This document shows, piece after piece, positions 32,858 to 42,170 of a stretch of DNA of 64,000 nucleotides. The position numbers and the translations under genes were made by a program. The stretch spans positions 62,001-126,000 of the forward strand of contig JAIUOR010000051.1 in NCBI GenBank assembly GCA_020161795.1, read 5' to 3'. Each line of letters begins with the position of its first letter. The first letter of the stretch is position 1. This stretch comes from Actinomycetota bacterium. GTDB taxonomy: Bacteria > Actinomycetota > Actinomycetes > Propionibacteriales > Propionibacteriaceae. The notes under the pieces were generated by a model that was given only the letters and a program-made list of their open reading frames with translations, ran no database searches and was not told where the DNA came from.

Positions 32858-34708
32858 TCATTCGTCCTCCTCCATGCCTCGGGCGACCACCTGGCGGTAG
32901 CGCGGATCGGTGGCGAGCAGCTCGGCGTGGCTGCCACGGGCTACCACGCGACCCTCCTCGAGCAGGGCGACCTCGTCGGCGTAGTGCAGCATCAGCGGCG
33001 AGGCGGTGATCACCACGGTGGTGCGGCCCCGCCGGTGCTCCGGCAGGCGCTCGGCGATCCGGGCCTCGGTGTGGGCGTCCACCGCCGAGGTCGGCTCGAC
33101 CAGCACCAGTATCTCCGGGTCGAGCAGCAGGGCGCGGGCCAGCACCACCCGCTGCCGCTGACCTCCGGAGAGACCCCGGCCGAGCTCGTCGATGCGGCCC
33201 TGCCAGCCGCCGGGCAGACCGGCGTAGACATCCTCGGCGGCGGCGGTGCGCAGCGCTGCCTCGGCCTGCGCGCGGGTGTGGCTGCCGTGCGGGTCGACGG
33301 CGGTCTGCAGGGTGCCGGCGAAGAGCTGGCTGCCGGTGTCGGACACCACGATGCGGTTACGCAGTTCGGCCAGCGGCAACCGCGAGTAGTCGACCCCGTC
33401 CGCCTCGACACCCCAGGTGGCGTGGCCGGCCTCGGCGTCCGCGGCGGCAGCGGCCGCGCGGCGGGCATCGCGTTCGGCGCGGGCGCGCCGGGCGGCCCGT
33501 CCCTTCAGATCCTCGTCCTCCCCGGTCACCGGTGCGGCACCGGGCAGGTAGCGTCCCAGGCGGTCGGCCAGGGCCGCGGAATCCTCCGGGTCGGCGCTCA
33601 CCACGGCCAGGTAGCGGCCGGGCTCGACGACCAGGCCGGAGGCCAGGTCACGCAGCCGGGGAGCCGGGGCCAACACCCCATCGCCCTCGGCCAGCGGCAG
33701 CTCGGTGTCGAGCAGGGCGATCGCCTTACGGGCCGACACCAGGGCGCGCACCCACTTCTGGGCGAACTCGAAGAAGGTCTGCAGCGGCCACACCATGAAC
33801 ACCGCGTAGCCCACGAACGAGATCAGCTGCCCCACGGTGAGTTCGCCGGCCATCATCTGGTGCGAGCCGAGCCACACCAGGGTGACCAGCAGCAGCCCGG
33901 CCAGCAGGACGCCAAGAGTCTCCGCCAATGCCTGCCAGGTACCGGTCACCACGCCGAGCCTGCGCACCCGCTGCGACTGCTGGTCGTAGTTCGAACCGAA
34001 GGTGGCCTCGCCGCCGATGCCGCGCAGGATGCGCAGCCCGGAGACGATGTCGGTGGCCATCGAGGTGAGCTCGCCGTTCTGGGTGCGCTCGGCGGTCTGT
34101 GCGGCGTTCAGCGGACGCAGCACCGGCGAGGTGGCGCCGACCAGCAGCGGCGCGGCGATCAGCACCACCCAGCCGAGTTCCGGCGAGGTGCCGAACATCA
34201 GCCCGCACACCAGGAAGAAGGCGAACAGGGCCGAGATCCCCCGGCAGAAGATCTCGAAGGCCGCTCCGAAGATGTCCGAGTCGGAGGACGAGATGCTGAG
34301 CACCTCCCCGGTCGGCAGCCGGCGCGAGAGCACATGGCCCAGCTGACCCGCCTTGCGGACGACCAGCTTCTGGGTGCCGTACAGCGCGATCAGCCAACCG
34401 CGCACCGCCATGGTGTGCTGGGCGATGCCGCCGACCGCCCCGATCAGCACCACCACCGTGAGCAGACCCGCCCAACCCAGGGTGGCCCGCAGATCGCCGC
34501 GCAGGATGCCGATGTCGATCACCTTGCCGAGCAGAAACGGGCTGAGGGTTCCCGGCAGCATCCAGAGCAGCCCGAACAGCACGTTGACCGCGATCACGTC
34601 CGGCTGCTGTCGCAGCGTCCACCACAGGAAGGCGGACGGGCTACGGGTATCAGGCCGTGCGGTCGCGGTCGGTGCGTAGGCGTCGACGCGGGGCGGGAAG
34701 TCATGCAT
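32858..34708 (-). CDS. ABC exporter half-transporter with degenerate Walker A and intact signature
   Basis: The 616-aa protein has the same permease fold. Its ATPase lacks Walker A: the expected P-loop site reads VVSADPEDSAALADRL with no GxxGxGK. Walker B has Val in place of the Asp (LVLVEPTS), and the H-loop His is missing (VITASPL). In contrast its signature LSGGQRQR is perfect. An Ala/Arg-rich insert of about 45 residues lies within the ATPase domain. This is the non-catalytic half of a heterodimeric exporter and is transcribed first, 129 bases upstream of its partner. Confidence 0.88.
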   Translation of the reverse strand: MHDFPPRVDAYAPTATARPDTRSPSAFLWWTLRQQPDVIAVNVLFGLLWMLPGTLSPFLLGKVIDIGILRGDLRATLGWAGLLTVVVLIGAVGGIAQHTMAVRGWLIALYGTQKLVVRKAGQLGHVLSRRLPTGEVLSISSSDSDIFGAAFEIFCRGISALFAFFLVCGLMFGTSPELGWVVLIAAPLLVGATSPVLRPLNAAQTAERTQNGELTSMATDIVSGLRILRGIGGEATFGSNYDQQSQRVRRLGVVTGTWQALAETLGVLLAGLLLVTLVWLGSHQMMAGELTVGQLISFVGYAVFMVWPLQTFFEFAQKWVRALVSARKAIALLDTELPLAEGDGVLAPAPRLRDLASGLVVEPGRYLAVVSADPEDSAALADRLGRYLPGAAPVTGEDEDLKGRAARRARAERDARRAAAAAADAEAGHATWGVEADGVDYSRLPLAELRNRIVVSDTGSQLFAGTLQTAVDPHGSHTRAQAEAALRTAAAEDVYAGLPGGWQGRIDELGRGLSGGQRQRVVLARALLLDPEILVLVEPTSAVDAHTEARIAERLPEHRRGRTTVVITASPLMLHYADEVALLEEGRVVARGSHAELLATDPRYRQVVARGMEEDE

Positions 34709-34810
34709 AGCCGGGCAACGTTACGCCGATCCGCGCCCGCCGTCACCTCGCCCCACCCTCCGGTTGTCCGACTCCGCGCGAGGGCTGGGTACAAGCACTA
34801 CCCTGAGCGG

Positions 34811-35539
34811 GTGAAACCGTTCCTGCTGCTCGCCACCCGTGATCACGACGAGGCCGCCGCCGCCGAATACCAGTCGGTGCTGCGGCATTCGGGCCTGGCC
34901 CCCGACCAGTTGGAACACCATCGGGTGGAGAGCGAGCCGCTCGGCCCGATCGACCTGGACGCCTACTCGGGCATCTTCCTCGGCGGCAGCGCGTTCAACA
35001 TCTCCGACGAGATCAAGTCGGAGAACCAGCGGCGGGTCGAGGCCGAGCTCAGCGCCCTGCTCGACCGGGTGGTCGACGCCGACTTCCCCTTCCTCGGCAT
35101 GTGCTACGGGATCGGGACGGTCACCGCCCACCTCGGCGGGACGGTCGATCACACCTACTCCGAGATCGTCGGGGCGATCCCGGTCGCCCTCACCGACGCG
35201 GGCCGGGACGACCCCCTGCTGGACGGCATCGGCGACGTCTTCCATGCCTTCGTCGGTCACAAGGAGGCCTGCAACGGCACCCCGCCGGGTGTCGAACTGC
35301 TGGCCACCGGGGAAACCTGTCCGGTGCAGATGTACCGGGTCGGCTCCAACGTCTACGTCACCCAGTTCCACCCAGAACTGGACGCCGACGACCTGGCGGC
35401 CCGGATGCGGATCTACCAGCATGCCGGCTACTTCAAGCCCTCCGAACTGGACGACCTGATCGCGATGGCGCAGGCCTCGGCGGTCGACGGCGAGCAGCAT
35501 CGGGTGCTGACCAACTTCGTCCGTCGCTTCCAGTCGTGA
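34811..35539 (+). CDS. Class I glutamine amidotransferase-like protein
   Basis: The 242-aa protein has the full triad: nucleophile Cys in GMCYGIG and the His/Glu pair in QFHPELD. It has no synthase domain, so it is a stand-alone glutaminase of the GMP-synthase-amidotransferase or YfeJ type. It may provide ammonia to a partner or cleave gamma-glutamyl compounds. The start is a GTG at 34811. Its stop overlaps the SulP start (GTGA at 35536), so the two are translationally coupled, an unusual pairing. Confidence 0.88.
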   Translation: MKPFLLLATRDHDEAAAAEYQSVLRHSGLAPDQLEHHRVESEPLGPIDLDAYSGIFLGGSAFNISDEIKSENQRRVEAELSALLDRVVDADFPFLGMCYGIGTVTAHLGGTVDHTYSEIVGAIPVALTDAGRDDPLLDGIGDVFHAFVGHKEACNGTPPGVELLATGETCPVQMYRVGSNVYVTQFHPELDADDLAARMRIYQHAGYFKPSELDDLIAMAQASAVDGEQHRVLTNFVRRFQS

Positions 35540-37293
35540 CCGACTACCGCCCCGAGCCACCTACCAACACTCCCACCGAAGCGCTGCTCGAAGCCGGTCA
35601 GACGGTCGGCCACCACCTGCGCAGCCTCCCCGCCCTGCTGCCGCGAGCAGCCGACTACGCCGGCCTCGGCAAGCGCTGGGGCACCGAACTGCTCAGCGGC
35701 GCGACCGTCGGCGTGGTGGCTCTGCCGCTCGCGCTCGGCTTCGGAGTGGCCTCGGGCGCCGGTGCCACCGCGGGCATCGTCACCGCGATCGTCGCGGGCA
35801 TCCTGGCGGCCGTGTTCGGCGGTTCGCACCTGCAGGTGAGCGGCCCGACCGGCGCGATGACGGTCGTGCTGCTGCCGGTGATCGCCCGCCACGGCGCCGA
35901 CAAGATCCCGCTGCTGGCCGTGATGGCCGGCGTTCTGCTGCTGGTGCTGGCGGTCGCCGGGTTGGGTCGCGCGGTCGACCTGATCCCGTGGCCGGTGGTC
36001 GAGGGCTTCACGATGGGCATCGGCGTCATCATCTTCCTGCAGCAACTGCCGCTCGCCCTGGGCACCGCGAAAGGCGAATCGGAGTCGACGCTGGGCTCCG
36101 CCTGGGAGACCCTCGCCGCGACCGACTGGACGAAGGCCTGGCTGCCGCTGCTGGTGGTGGCGCTGGTGCTGGCGGTCAACCTGGCGCTGACCCCGATCAA
36201 ACGCAATGTGCCGACCGCGCTGGTCGCCGTGGTGATCGGCACCCTGGTCGCCTGGGCGTTCAACCTGGACATCGAGCGGATCGGCGCGCTGCCGACCGGC
36301 CTGCCGATGCCCAGCGTTCCCACCTTCGACGGACGGCTGCTGACCAGCCTGGCCGCCCCGGCGCTGGCGATCGCGGCGCTGGCCGCCCTCGAATCGCTGC
36401 TGTCGGCACGGGTCGCCGATGGCATGGCGCCCAGCGTGCCGCGCACCAATCCCGATCGCGAGCTGTTCGGCCAGGGCGTCGCCAACCTCGGAACCGGGCT
36501 GTTCGGCGGGATTCCCGCCACCGGGGCGATCGCCCGTACCGCCGTCAACGTGCGCTCCGGCGGCCGCACCCGAGTGTCGGCGGTCTTCCACAGCATCGTG
36601 CTGGCCGTGGTGGTGTGGACGCTGGCGCCGCTGGTCTCGCAGGTGCCGCTGGCCGCCCTGGCCGGCGTTCTGATGTGGACGGCGATCCGGATGATCAACG
36701 TCCCGTTGGGCAAGCGGATCCTGCTCACCACCCGGGCGGACCGGACGACCTTCCTGCTCACCCTGGTCGCGACGATCGCCCTCGACCTGGTGATCGCCGT
36801 GCTGCTGGGAGTTGCGATGGCGGCGATGCACAGTCTGCGGCACATGGCCTCCTATTCGGTGGTGCGCCCCGAGCATCTGCCGGTCGACACCGCCGAAGGG
36901 CTGGTCGACGTCGCTTCCGATGAACTCCGGGCGAAGATCGCGCTCTACCGCGTGGACGGTGCCCTGTTCTACGGCAACGCCCGCCGGTTCACCGAGCTCG
37001 TGCTGGAGGAGAACGGGTGCCGCGGGGTGATCCTGCGGTTCCATCGGTTGCAGGTGATGGATGCCTCGGGCGCCGACGCGCTCAAGCAGGCCATCCTCAC
37101 CCTCACCGCCCAGGGCGTCACCGTCATCGTCCAGGGGATGACGGACGCGCAGCTGCAGACGGCCTACTCGCTGCGCGCCTTCGCCCCCGACCAGTACGCG
37201 GCCTCGCTGCCCGAGGCCCTGATGGCGCTCGACCGGGCCCTGAGCGACGACGAGCCGGACGCCGACGGGCAGGACGCCGCTGGCGTCCACTAG
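35536..37293 (+). CDS. SulP-family anion transporter with STAS domain
   Basis: The 585-aa protein has a SulP membrane domain of 10-12 helices (from GATVGVVALPLALGFGVASG, with the QVSGPTGAM motif) and a C-terminal STAS domain (about residues 465-565; RVDGALFYGNARRF, RFHRLQVMDASGADAL). It transports sulfate, bicarbonate or another anion; sequence alone cannot say which. The GTG at 35536 couples it to the amidotransferase. The SNF2 gene starts 10 bases after its stop. Confidence 0.9.
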   Translation: MTDYRPEPPTNTPTEALLEAGQTVGHHLRSLPALLPRAADYAGLGKRWGTELLSGATVGVVALPLALGFGVASGAGATAGIVTAIVAGILAAVFGGSHLQVSGPTGAMTVVLLPVIARHGADKIPLLAVMAGVLLLVLAVAGLGRAVDLIPWPVVEGFTMGIGVIIFLQQLPLALGTAKGESESTLGSAWETLAATDWTKAWLPLLVVALVLAVNLALTPIKRNVPTALVAVVIGTLVAWAFNLDIERIGALPTGLPMPSVPTFDGRLLTSLAAPALAIAALAALESLLSARVADGMAPSVPRTNPDRELFGQGVANLGTGLFGGIPATGAIARTAVNVRSGGRTRVSAVFHSIVLAVVVWTLAPLVSQVPLAALAGVLMWTAIRMINVPLGKRILLTTRADRTTFLLTLVATIALDLVIAVLLGVAMAAMHSLRHMASYSVVRPEHLPVDTAEGLVDVASDELRAKIALYRVDGALFYGNARRFTELVLEENGCRGVILRFHRLQVMDASGADALKQAILTLTAQGVTVIVQGMTDAQLQTAYSLRAFAPDQYAASLPEALMALDRALSDDEPDADGQDAAGVH

Positions 37294-37302
37294 CGTGAGG
37301 CC

Positions 37303-39420
37303 GTGCCCAGCCCACGTGGTTCCGCAGCCGGAGTGATCCGCGCCGCGAAGGCGCTGGCACGGCAGGTCACCGACGCGACCGGCGTCCTGCAACGGGCGCG
37401 CGCCGACATCCCCGCCCGGCACGGTGACGTCCTGGACGGACTGGTGGCCGCCGCGCTGTCCGGGCTGCCGCTGGAGACGCTGCGGGCCGCCTCGCAGGGG
37501 CGGCTGAACCTCTCGCCGCTGCTCTCCGCCGGCTACACCGCCGTCGGGCAACTGCCGGACGAAGCCGCGCTGACCCGCATTCCAGGCATCGGGACGGCGT
37601 CGGCCCGGGCGTTGCGGGCGGCGGGGGACGCGGTGCGCGCCGGGCTCGCCGAGGAGACCCGGTTCCGGATCGACCTCGACCCGTCCAATGCCGCCGCGAC
37701 CGCCCTGCTGCAGGCGCTGGACCGCTACGACCTGCTGCGCCGGGAATCCTCCGGGCTCGGCGAGCCGCTTGCCGATCTTGTGCTGCGGCTGCCGGCCGAG
37801 CTGGCCACCGCCCGGCCGGCCGCCAACCCGGTGCGCTGGCTCTTCACCGGCGGCCAGCATCGCGAGGCGGCGCTGGCGGCTGCCGACCGGCTCGCGGCGC
37901 TGCTCGGCCAGGCGGAGGAGAGCCGGCTGGCCGAGCGGATCGAGCGGCTGCGGCAGGCTGCCCGCCGTCCACCCGGCGATCCCTGGCCCGACTTCCAGGC
38001 CCGCGCCGCCGACTACTACGCCCTGCTCAGCGAGTTCGTGGCCACCGGCGTCCCGTCCGACGCGGTGCAGGGCTTCCTCACCGACGACGTGGTGGCCGAT
38101 GTCGAGGCGCAACCGCTCGACGGCCGGCTGCGTCACGTCGATCTGCGCGGCTACCAGTCCTTCGGCGCCCGGTTCGCGCTCGTCCGGCGGCGGGTGATCC
38201 TGGGGGACGAGATGGGCCTGGGCAAGACCATCCAGGCCCTGGCCGCCACCTGCCACCTGCGCACCCTGGACGGTGGCCCGGTGCTGGTGGTCTGCCCGGC
38301 CTCGGTGATGGCGAACTGGGAACGCGAGATCGAGCACCGCACCCTGCTGCCCGCGCTCACCCTGCACGGCCCGGACCGCCAGGACGAGGTGACCCAGTGG
38401 CTGGCCGAAGGGCCGATCGGGATCACCACCTACGACACCCTGCGCCGGCTCGAACTGCCGCACGACCTACGGCTCACCGCCCTGATCGTGGACGAGGCGC
38501 ACTACGTCAAGAACCCCGACACGGCGCGGTCGCGGACCGTCCGCCGGCTGGCCGGGACGGCGGACCACGTCTGGTTCCTGACCGGCACGCCGATGGAGAA
38601 CGCGGTCGACGAGTTCGCCCAGCTGATCCGGCACCTGCAATCCGACCTGGTGCCGCCGGACGGGATGCCGTCGGGCTCGGTGACCTTCCGCCGCCGGGTG
38701 TCGCCGGTCTACCTGCGGCGCAACGCCGAGGACGTCCTGGTCGAACTGCCGCCGCGGCAGGAGATCGACGAATGGGTGTACCTCACCCCGCACGACCAGA
38801 CCCGCTACGCGGCGGCGGTCGCGACCGGGAATCTGATGGGCATCCGCCGGGCCGGTTTCGGCGGGCCCCACTGCGCCAAGCTCGACCGCCTGGGCGAACT
38901 GCTGGCGGAGGCCGCGGCGAGCGGGCTCAAGGTGATCGTCTACTCCTACTTCCGCGACGTGCTCGGCTGGGCGGGGACGGTGGCTGCCGCGCCCGTCTTC
39001 GGACCGCTCACCGGCGACGTCCCACCCACCCAGCGGCAGCAGATCGTGGACGCCTTCACCGCCCACCGGGGCCCGGCCGTGCTGTTCGCGCAGATCCAGG
39101 CCGGCGGCGTCGGGCTCAACCTGCAGGCGGCGTCCGTGGTCGTGCTGTGCGAGCCGCAACTGACCCCGTCCAGCGAGGAGCAGGCGATCGCCCGCGCCCA
39201 CCGGATGGGCCAGGTTCGCCCCGTCCAGGTGCACCGGCTGCTCGCCGTCGACACGATCGATGAGCGGATCACCGACCTGCTTGCCGGCAAACGCGCCGAC
39301 TTCGATGCCTACGCCCGCCGCAGCGACCTGGCCGAATCCTCTCCGGCGGCCGTGGATGTCACCTTCGGCGATCTCGGCAAGCAGCTGGTCGCCGAGGAAC
39401 AGTCCCGCGTGCTCCGCTGA
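37303..39420 (+). CDS. SNF2-family DEAD-box-like helicase/translocase
   Basis: The 705-aa protein has a unique N-terminal region of about 280 residues containing a helix-hairpin-helix (LTRIPGIGTASARALRAAG, about residues 85-110). The SNF2 motor follows: motif I GDEMGLGKTIQ, II VDEAHYVKN, III LTGTPMEN, and the C-terminal VI region EQAIARAHRMGQVRPVQVHRL. Such proteins translocate on dsDNA and displace proteins. No methylase or nuclease is next to it, so a defence role (as in DISARM) is not supported. It starts with a GTG at 37303. Confidence 0.9.
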   Translation: MPSPRGSAAGVIRAAKALARQVTDATGVLQRARADIPARHGDVLDGLVAAALSGLPLETLRAASQGRLNLSPLLSAGYTAVGQLPDEAALTRIPGIGTASARALRAAGDAVRAGLAEETRFRIDLDPSNAAATALLQALDRYDLLRRESSGLGEPLADLVLRLPAELATARPAANPVRWLFTGGQHREAALAAADRLAALLGQAEESRLAERIERLRQAARRPPGDPWPDFQARAADYYALLSEFVATGVPSDAVQGFLTDDVVADVEAQPLDGRLRHVDLRGYQSFGARFALVRRRVILGDEMGLGKTIQALAATCHLRTLDGGPVLVVCPASVMANWEREIEHRTLLPALTLHGPDRQDEVTQWLAEGPIGITTYDTLRRLELPHDLRLTALIVDEAHYVKNPDTARSRTVRRLAGTADHVWFLTGTPMENAVDEFAQLIRHLQSDLVPPDGMPSGSVTFRRRVSPVYLRRNAEDVLVELPPRQEIDEWVYLTPHDQTRYAAAVATGNLMGIRRAGFGGPHCAKLDRLGELLAEAAASGLKVIVYSYFRDVLGWAGTVAAAPVFGPLTGDVPPTQRQQIVDAFTAHRGPAVLFAQIQAGGVGLNLQAASVVVLCEPQLTPSSEEQAIARAHRMGQVRPVQVHRLLAVDTIDERITDLLAGKRADFDAYARRSDLAESSPAAVDVTFGDLGKQLVAEEQSRVLR

Positions 39421-39429
39421 CTCGCCAGG

Positions 39430-40812
39430 TCAGGCCGCCGCCAGGGCCGGGAGCGCCACGTAGGGTTCGAGCGCTCCGCGCTCCCGCTCCAGCAGGTGAC
39501 CGCGATGGACGAACCAGGCCGCGACCACCGGCACCAGCGCACCCACCCAGGCCAGCGGCGCGGCGACCGCCACTCCGACGAACCCGAGCGAGCCGACGAG
39601 GAACAACCCGGCCGCGGCCCGGAACACCAGCTCCATGAAGCCGGCGAGCATCGGAACCCCGGTCGAGCCGAGGCCCTGGATGGCATTGCGCAGCACGAAG
39701 AGGGAGGCGAGCAGCGGGTAGAGCGCGCAGTTGATCGCCAGATACTGATGGGCCATGGCCACCACGGCCTGCTCCCCGGCGCCGACGAACAACTGGACGA
39801 TCGGAGTGCCGAGCCCGATGATGAGCGCGCCCAGCGCCGCGGCGAGCACCCAGGTCGCCACCACCGTGCGGAAGACGCCGACCCGGATCCGGCGCCACTG
39901 CCGCGCGCCGCGGTTCTGGGCGACGAAGGTGGTGATTGCGGCGCCGAAGGAGGCCAGCGGGGCGACCGCGAGCTGGTCGACCCGCATCGCCGCCGTGGTC
40001 GCCGCCACCGCGTCAGCGCCCAGCCGGTTGATCGCCGTCTGCAGCACCACCGCGCCGATGGCGATCACCGAGAACTGGAAGCCCATCGTGAGGCCGTAGC
40101 GGGCCGACTCGGCCAGCTCGCCAGGGCGCAGATCCCAGTCACGGCGACGCAGCCGCAGCGCCGGCATCCGGCGGGCGATCAGCGCCAGGCAGGCGGCCAC
40201 GGCGGTCAGCTGGGCGATCACCGTGGCGAGCGCGGCGCCACCCACGCCGAAGCCGAGCACGCCGATGAAGAAGACCACCAGCCCGGCGTTCAGCAGGCAG
40301 GAGAGGATCAGGAAGTACAGCGGCGTTCGGCTGTCGCCCAGGGCTCGGATCACGGCGGCCAGGTAGTTGAAGGCCATGGTGGCGCCCGCGCCCCAGAAGG
40401 TGACGGTGAGGAAGGTGGCGGCGGCCGGCAGCAGCTCGGGCGGGGTGCCGAGCAGTCGCAGCATCGGGCGGGCTCCGAGCTCGCCGAGGGCGGTGATGGC
40501 CAGCGCGATGCCGCCCGAGACCATGATGCCGGCGGCGACATGGCGACGCATGGCGGCCAGATCGCCCGCGCCGAAGGCACGCGCCACCGGGATCCCGAGG
40601 CCGGCCGATGCCCCGAAGGTGAAGCCGATCAGCAGGAAGTGCAGGCTGCCGCTGGCACCCACGGCAGCCAGCGCGTTCACCCCCAGCAGCTGGCCGACCA
40701 CGGCCGCATCGGTGAAGGCGTAGAGCTGCTGGAAGAGATTGCCGACCAGCAGCGGCAGGGTGAAGGCGATGATGACGCGTAGGGGGGATCCGACAGTCAG
40801 GTTGTGGGTCAT
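39430..40812 (-). CDS. MATE family efflux transporter
   Basis: The 460-aa protein has twelve helices in two MatE halves. The start (TLPLLVGNLFQQLYAFTDAAVVGQLLGVNALAAVG) and the GASAGLGIPVARAFGAGD block are classic for NorM/DinF-like exporters that use Na+ or H+. Substrates are unknown. The ATG at 40812 was chosen because MTHNLTVGSPLRVIIAF aligns with the family start. It converges with the SNF2 gene, with 9 bases between stops. Confidence 0.92.
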   Translation of the reverse strand: MTHNLTVGSPLRVIIAFTLPLLVGNLFQQLYAFTDAAVVGQLLGVNALAAVGASGSLHFLLIGFTFGASAGLGIPVARAFGAGDLAAMRRHVAAGIMVSGGIALAITALGELGARPMLRLLGTPPELLPAAATFLTVTFWGAGATMAFNYLAAVIRALGDSRTPLYFLILSCLLNAGLVVFFIGVLGFGVGGAALATVIAQLTAVAACLALIARRMPALRLRRRDWDLRPGELAESARYGLTMGFQFSVIAIGAVVLQTAINRLGADAVAATTAAMRVDQLAVAPLASFGAAITTFVAQNRGARQWRRIRVGVFRTVVATWVLAAALGALIIGLGTPIVQLFVGAGEQAVVAMAHQYLAINCALYPLLASLFVLRNAIQGLGSTGVPMLAGFMELVFRAAAGLFLVGSLGFVGVAVAAPLAWVGALVPVVAAWFVHRGHLLERERGALEPYVALPALAAA

Positions 40813-40836
40813 GAGTCTTTCGAGGACGCGGGAAGC

Positions 40837-40862
40837 CCACCGGCGCACAGCAGCGCCGGTGG
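40837..40862 (-). terminator. Hairpin between the APH-type kinase and MATE genes
   Basis: A perfect 10-bp GC stem (CCACCGGCGC with GCGCCGGTGG) and a 6-base loop lie 100 bases past the kinase stop and 25 bases before the MATE start. It could terminate the kinase transcript or shape the MATE leader. Confidence 0.5.
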
Positions 40863-40962
40863 AAGGTGTGGTGTGGGTTGTCGCGTGCCGGCGGGGGTGG
40901 CCAGGCAACGTGCAGCTCGCGAGTAACCGTACTCCTCTCGCGGCCGCTCGTCACATCGGCGA

Positions 40963-42045
40963 TCAGCCGCCGTCCAACGGCACCACGCCCGGCGCGTTCG
41001 CCAGGTAGCGCCCGGTCTCCAGGTAGTTCCGCATCCGCGCCACGGTGTTGCTCAGGTAGCGCGGCAACCACCCGCGATAGGTGGCGTGGGCGGTGGTGAC
41101 CAGGTCGTTGGCGAGGACGAGATTCCGCGACGCCACGACCGCCTCGTACTCGTCCGTGCTGAAGACCGGCAGCGATCGCTCCTGCGCGTAACCCTCCAGC
41201 CACCACTGTTCCCGCCGCGCGTCATCGCGCAGGTAGTAGGCGGAGATGGCCAGGTCCTGCGTCGGCACGCCCCATCCGGCGTCGTCGAAGTCGAGGACGG
41301 CCAGTCGTCCGGCATTCCAGCGCAGGTTCCAGCCATGCAGGTCGGCGTGCAACGCGATCCGGGGGCCGCGCGCCACCACCTGGTCGTACCGTTCCTGGAT
41401 CTGGCCCATCGCCGCTCGGATGACGCTGTGGGATTCCGGATCCAGGCCCGGCACCTCACCGGCCAGCCGGTCGGGCACGTTCATCAGCACCGAGTCGATG
41501 CCGGGCAGGTCCGCCCCGGGCGGCATCGTCCAGCCCTCGGCGTGTCCGTGCAGCCGCGCCGTCAGCCGCCCCGCGGCGAAGCACTGAGCGCGGGTCGGGG
41601 TCTCCCCCAGATCGTGGCCCGGCAGCCACGAGAACAGCACCGCCGGCAGGGGACGCCCGAACTCGGAACTCGGCACCATCGTGGAGAGCTCCCCGGTGCG
41701 GGTTCGCTGCGGCGACGGAACCGTCAGCTCCGGGTCGCTGCCCAGCGCGTCCAGCCAGGCCAGTTCCGCCACCAGGTGCCCCGGCTCCTTGTGGGCCTGC
41801 ACGTTGATACGCAGGGCGTAGCGCGCGTCCCCCGCCCGCACGCCGAAGGTCGCGTTGTAGCCGTGGTTGATCAGGCGCAGGGTCGGCTCGGGCAACTCCC
41901 ATGCCGCGAGCGCCTGCCGGGCCAGCCGGCGCAGCACCTGCAGCTGGGTACGGCGGGAGGCCTGCTCATAGGGGACGCGCACCCGTGGATTCTGCCCGCT
42001 GGGGCGCTCATGGCACCAGCCTTCGGCGTCCCAACCATTGAACAT
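40963..42045 (-). CDS. Aminoglycoside phosphotransferase-fold kinase
   Basis: The 360-aa protein has the APH fold with the catalytic Brenner motif HADLHGWNLRW and the metal-binding VLDFDDAGWG. The N-lobe has INHGYNATFGVRAGD and the Lys-like YALRINV strand. Relatives phosphorylate homoserine, aminoglycosides or small alcohols, so resistance should not be assumed. It is divergent from the Cys-leader operon; its start (ATG at 42045) is 13 bases from the -35 box of that promoter. Confidence 0.85.
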   Translation of the reverse strand: MFNGWDAEGWCHERPSGQNPRVRVPYEQASRRTQLQVLRRLARQALAAWELPEPTLRLINHGYNATFGVRAGDARYALRINVQAHKEPGHLVAELAWLDALGSDPELTVPSPQRTRTGELSTMVPSSEFGRPLPAVLFSWLPGHDLGETPTRAQCFAAGRLTARLHGHAEGWTMPPGADLPGIDSVLMNVPDRLAGEVPGLDPESHSVIRAAMGQIQERYDQVVARGPRIALHADLHGWNLRWNAGRLAVLDFDDAGWGVPTQDLAISAYYLRDDARREQWWLEGYAQERSLPVFSTDEYEAVVASRNLVLANDLVTTAHATYRGWLPRYLSNTVARMRNYLETGRYLANAPGVVPLDGG

Positions 42046-42058
42046 GCAACCATTCGAT

Positions 42059-42088
42059 TTGGAACATCCGCCGCTCGCGCGTTACTGT
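42059..42088 (+). promoter_or_regulatory. Promoter driving a leaderless leader peptide
   Basis: TTGGAA (42059-42064) and TACTGT (42083-42088) are 18 bases apart. Only 7 bases separate the -10 box from the ATG at 42096, so transcription should start at or next to the A of the start codon, giving a leaderless mRNA. Confidence 0.65.
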
Positions 42089-42095
42089 CCTGCGC

Positions 42096-42170
42096 ATGCA
42101 CGCCAGCATCAACCACACGACCTGCGCCGCCATGATGCGCGGGCTGTGTTGTTGTCGCGTCGTCGCGTGA
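42096..42170 (+). CDS. Leaderless Cys-rich leader peptide (24 aa), putative attenuator
   Basis: The 24-residue open frame reads M H A S I N H T T C, then A A M M R G L, then three consecutive Cys codons, and R V V A stop. It begins at the predicted transcription start and has no ribosome site, as in leaderless mRNAs. Polycysteine leaderless uORFs are known in mycobacteria, where ribosome pausing at Cys codons turns on the downstream operon when cysteine is short. The peptide ABC importer that follows would fit uptake of sulfur-containing peptides. The function here is inferred. Confidence 0.75.
   Translation: MHASINHTTCAAMMRGLCCCRVVA

Noticed and set aside
35428..38463. A minus-strand open frame of over 1000 codons
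   Set aside because: It lies opposite the SulP and SNF2 genes, which have full domain sets. The translation is low-complexity His/Gln/Arg-rich.
37303..39420. DISARM or other defence island around the SNF2 gene
   Set aside because: Neighbours are a SulP transporter and a MATE pump. No methylase, PLD nuclease or DUF1998 protein is nearby.
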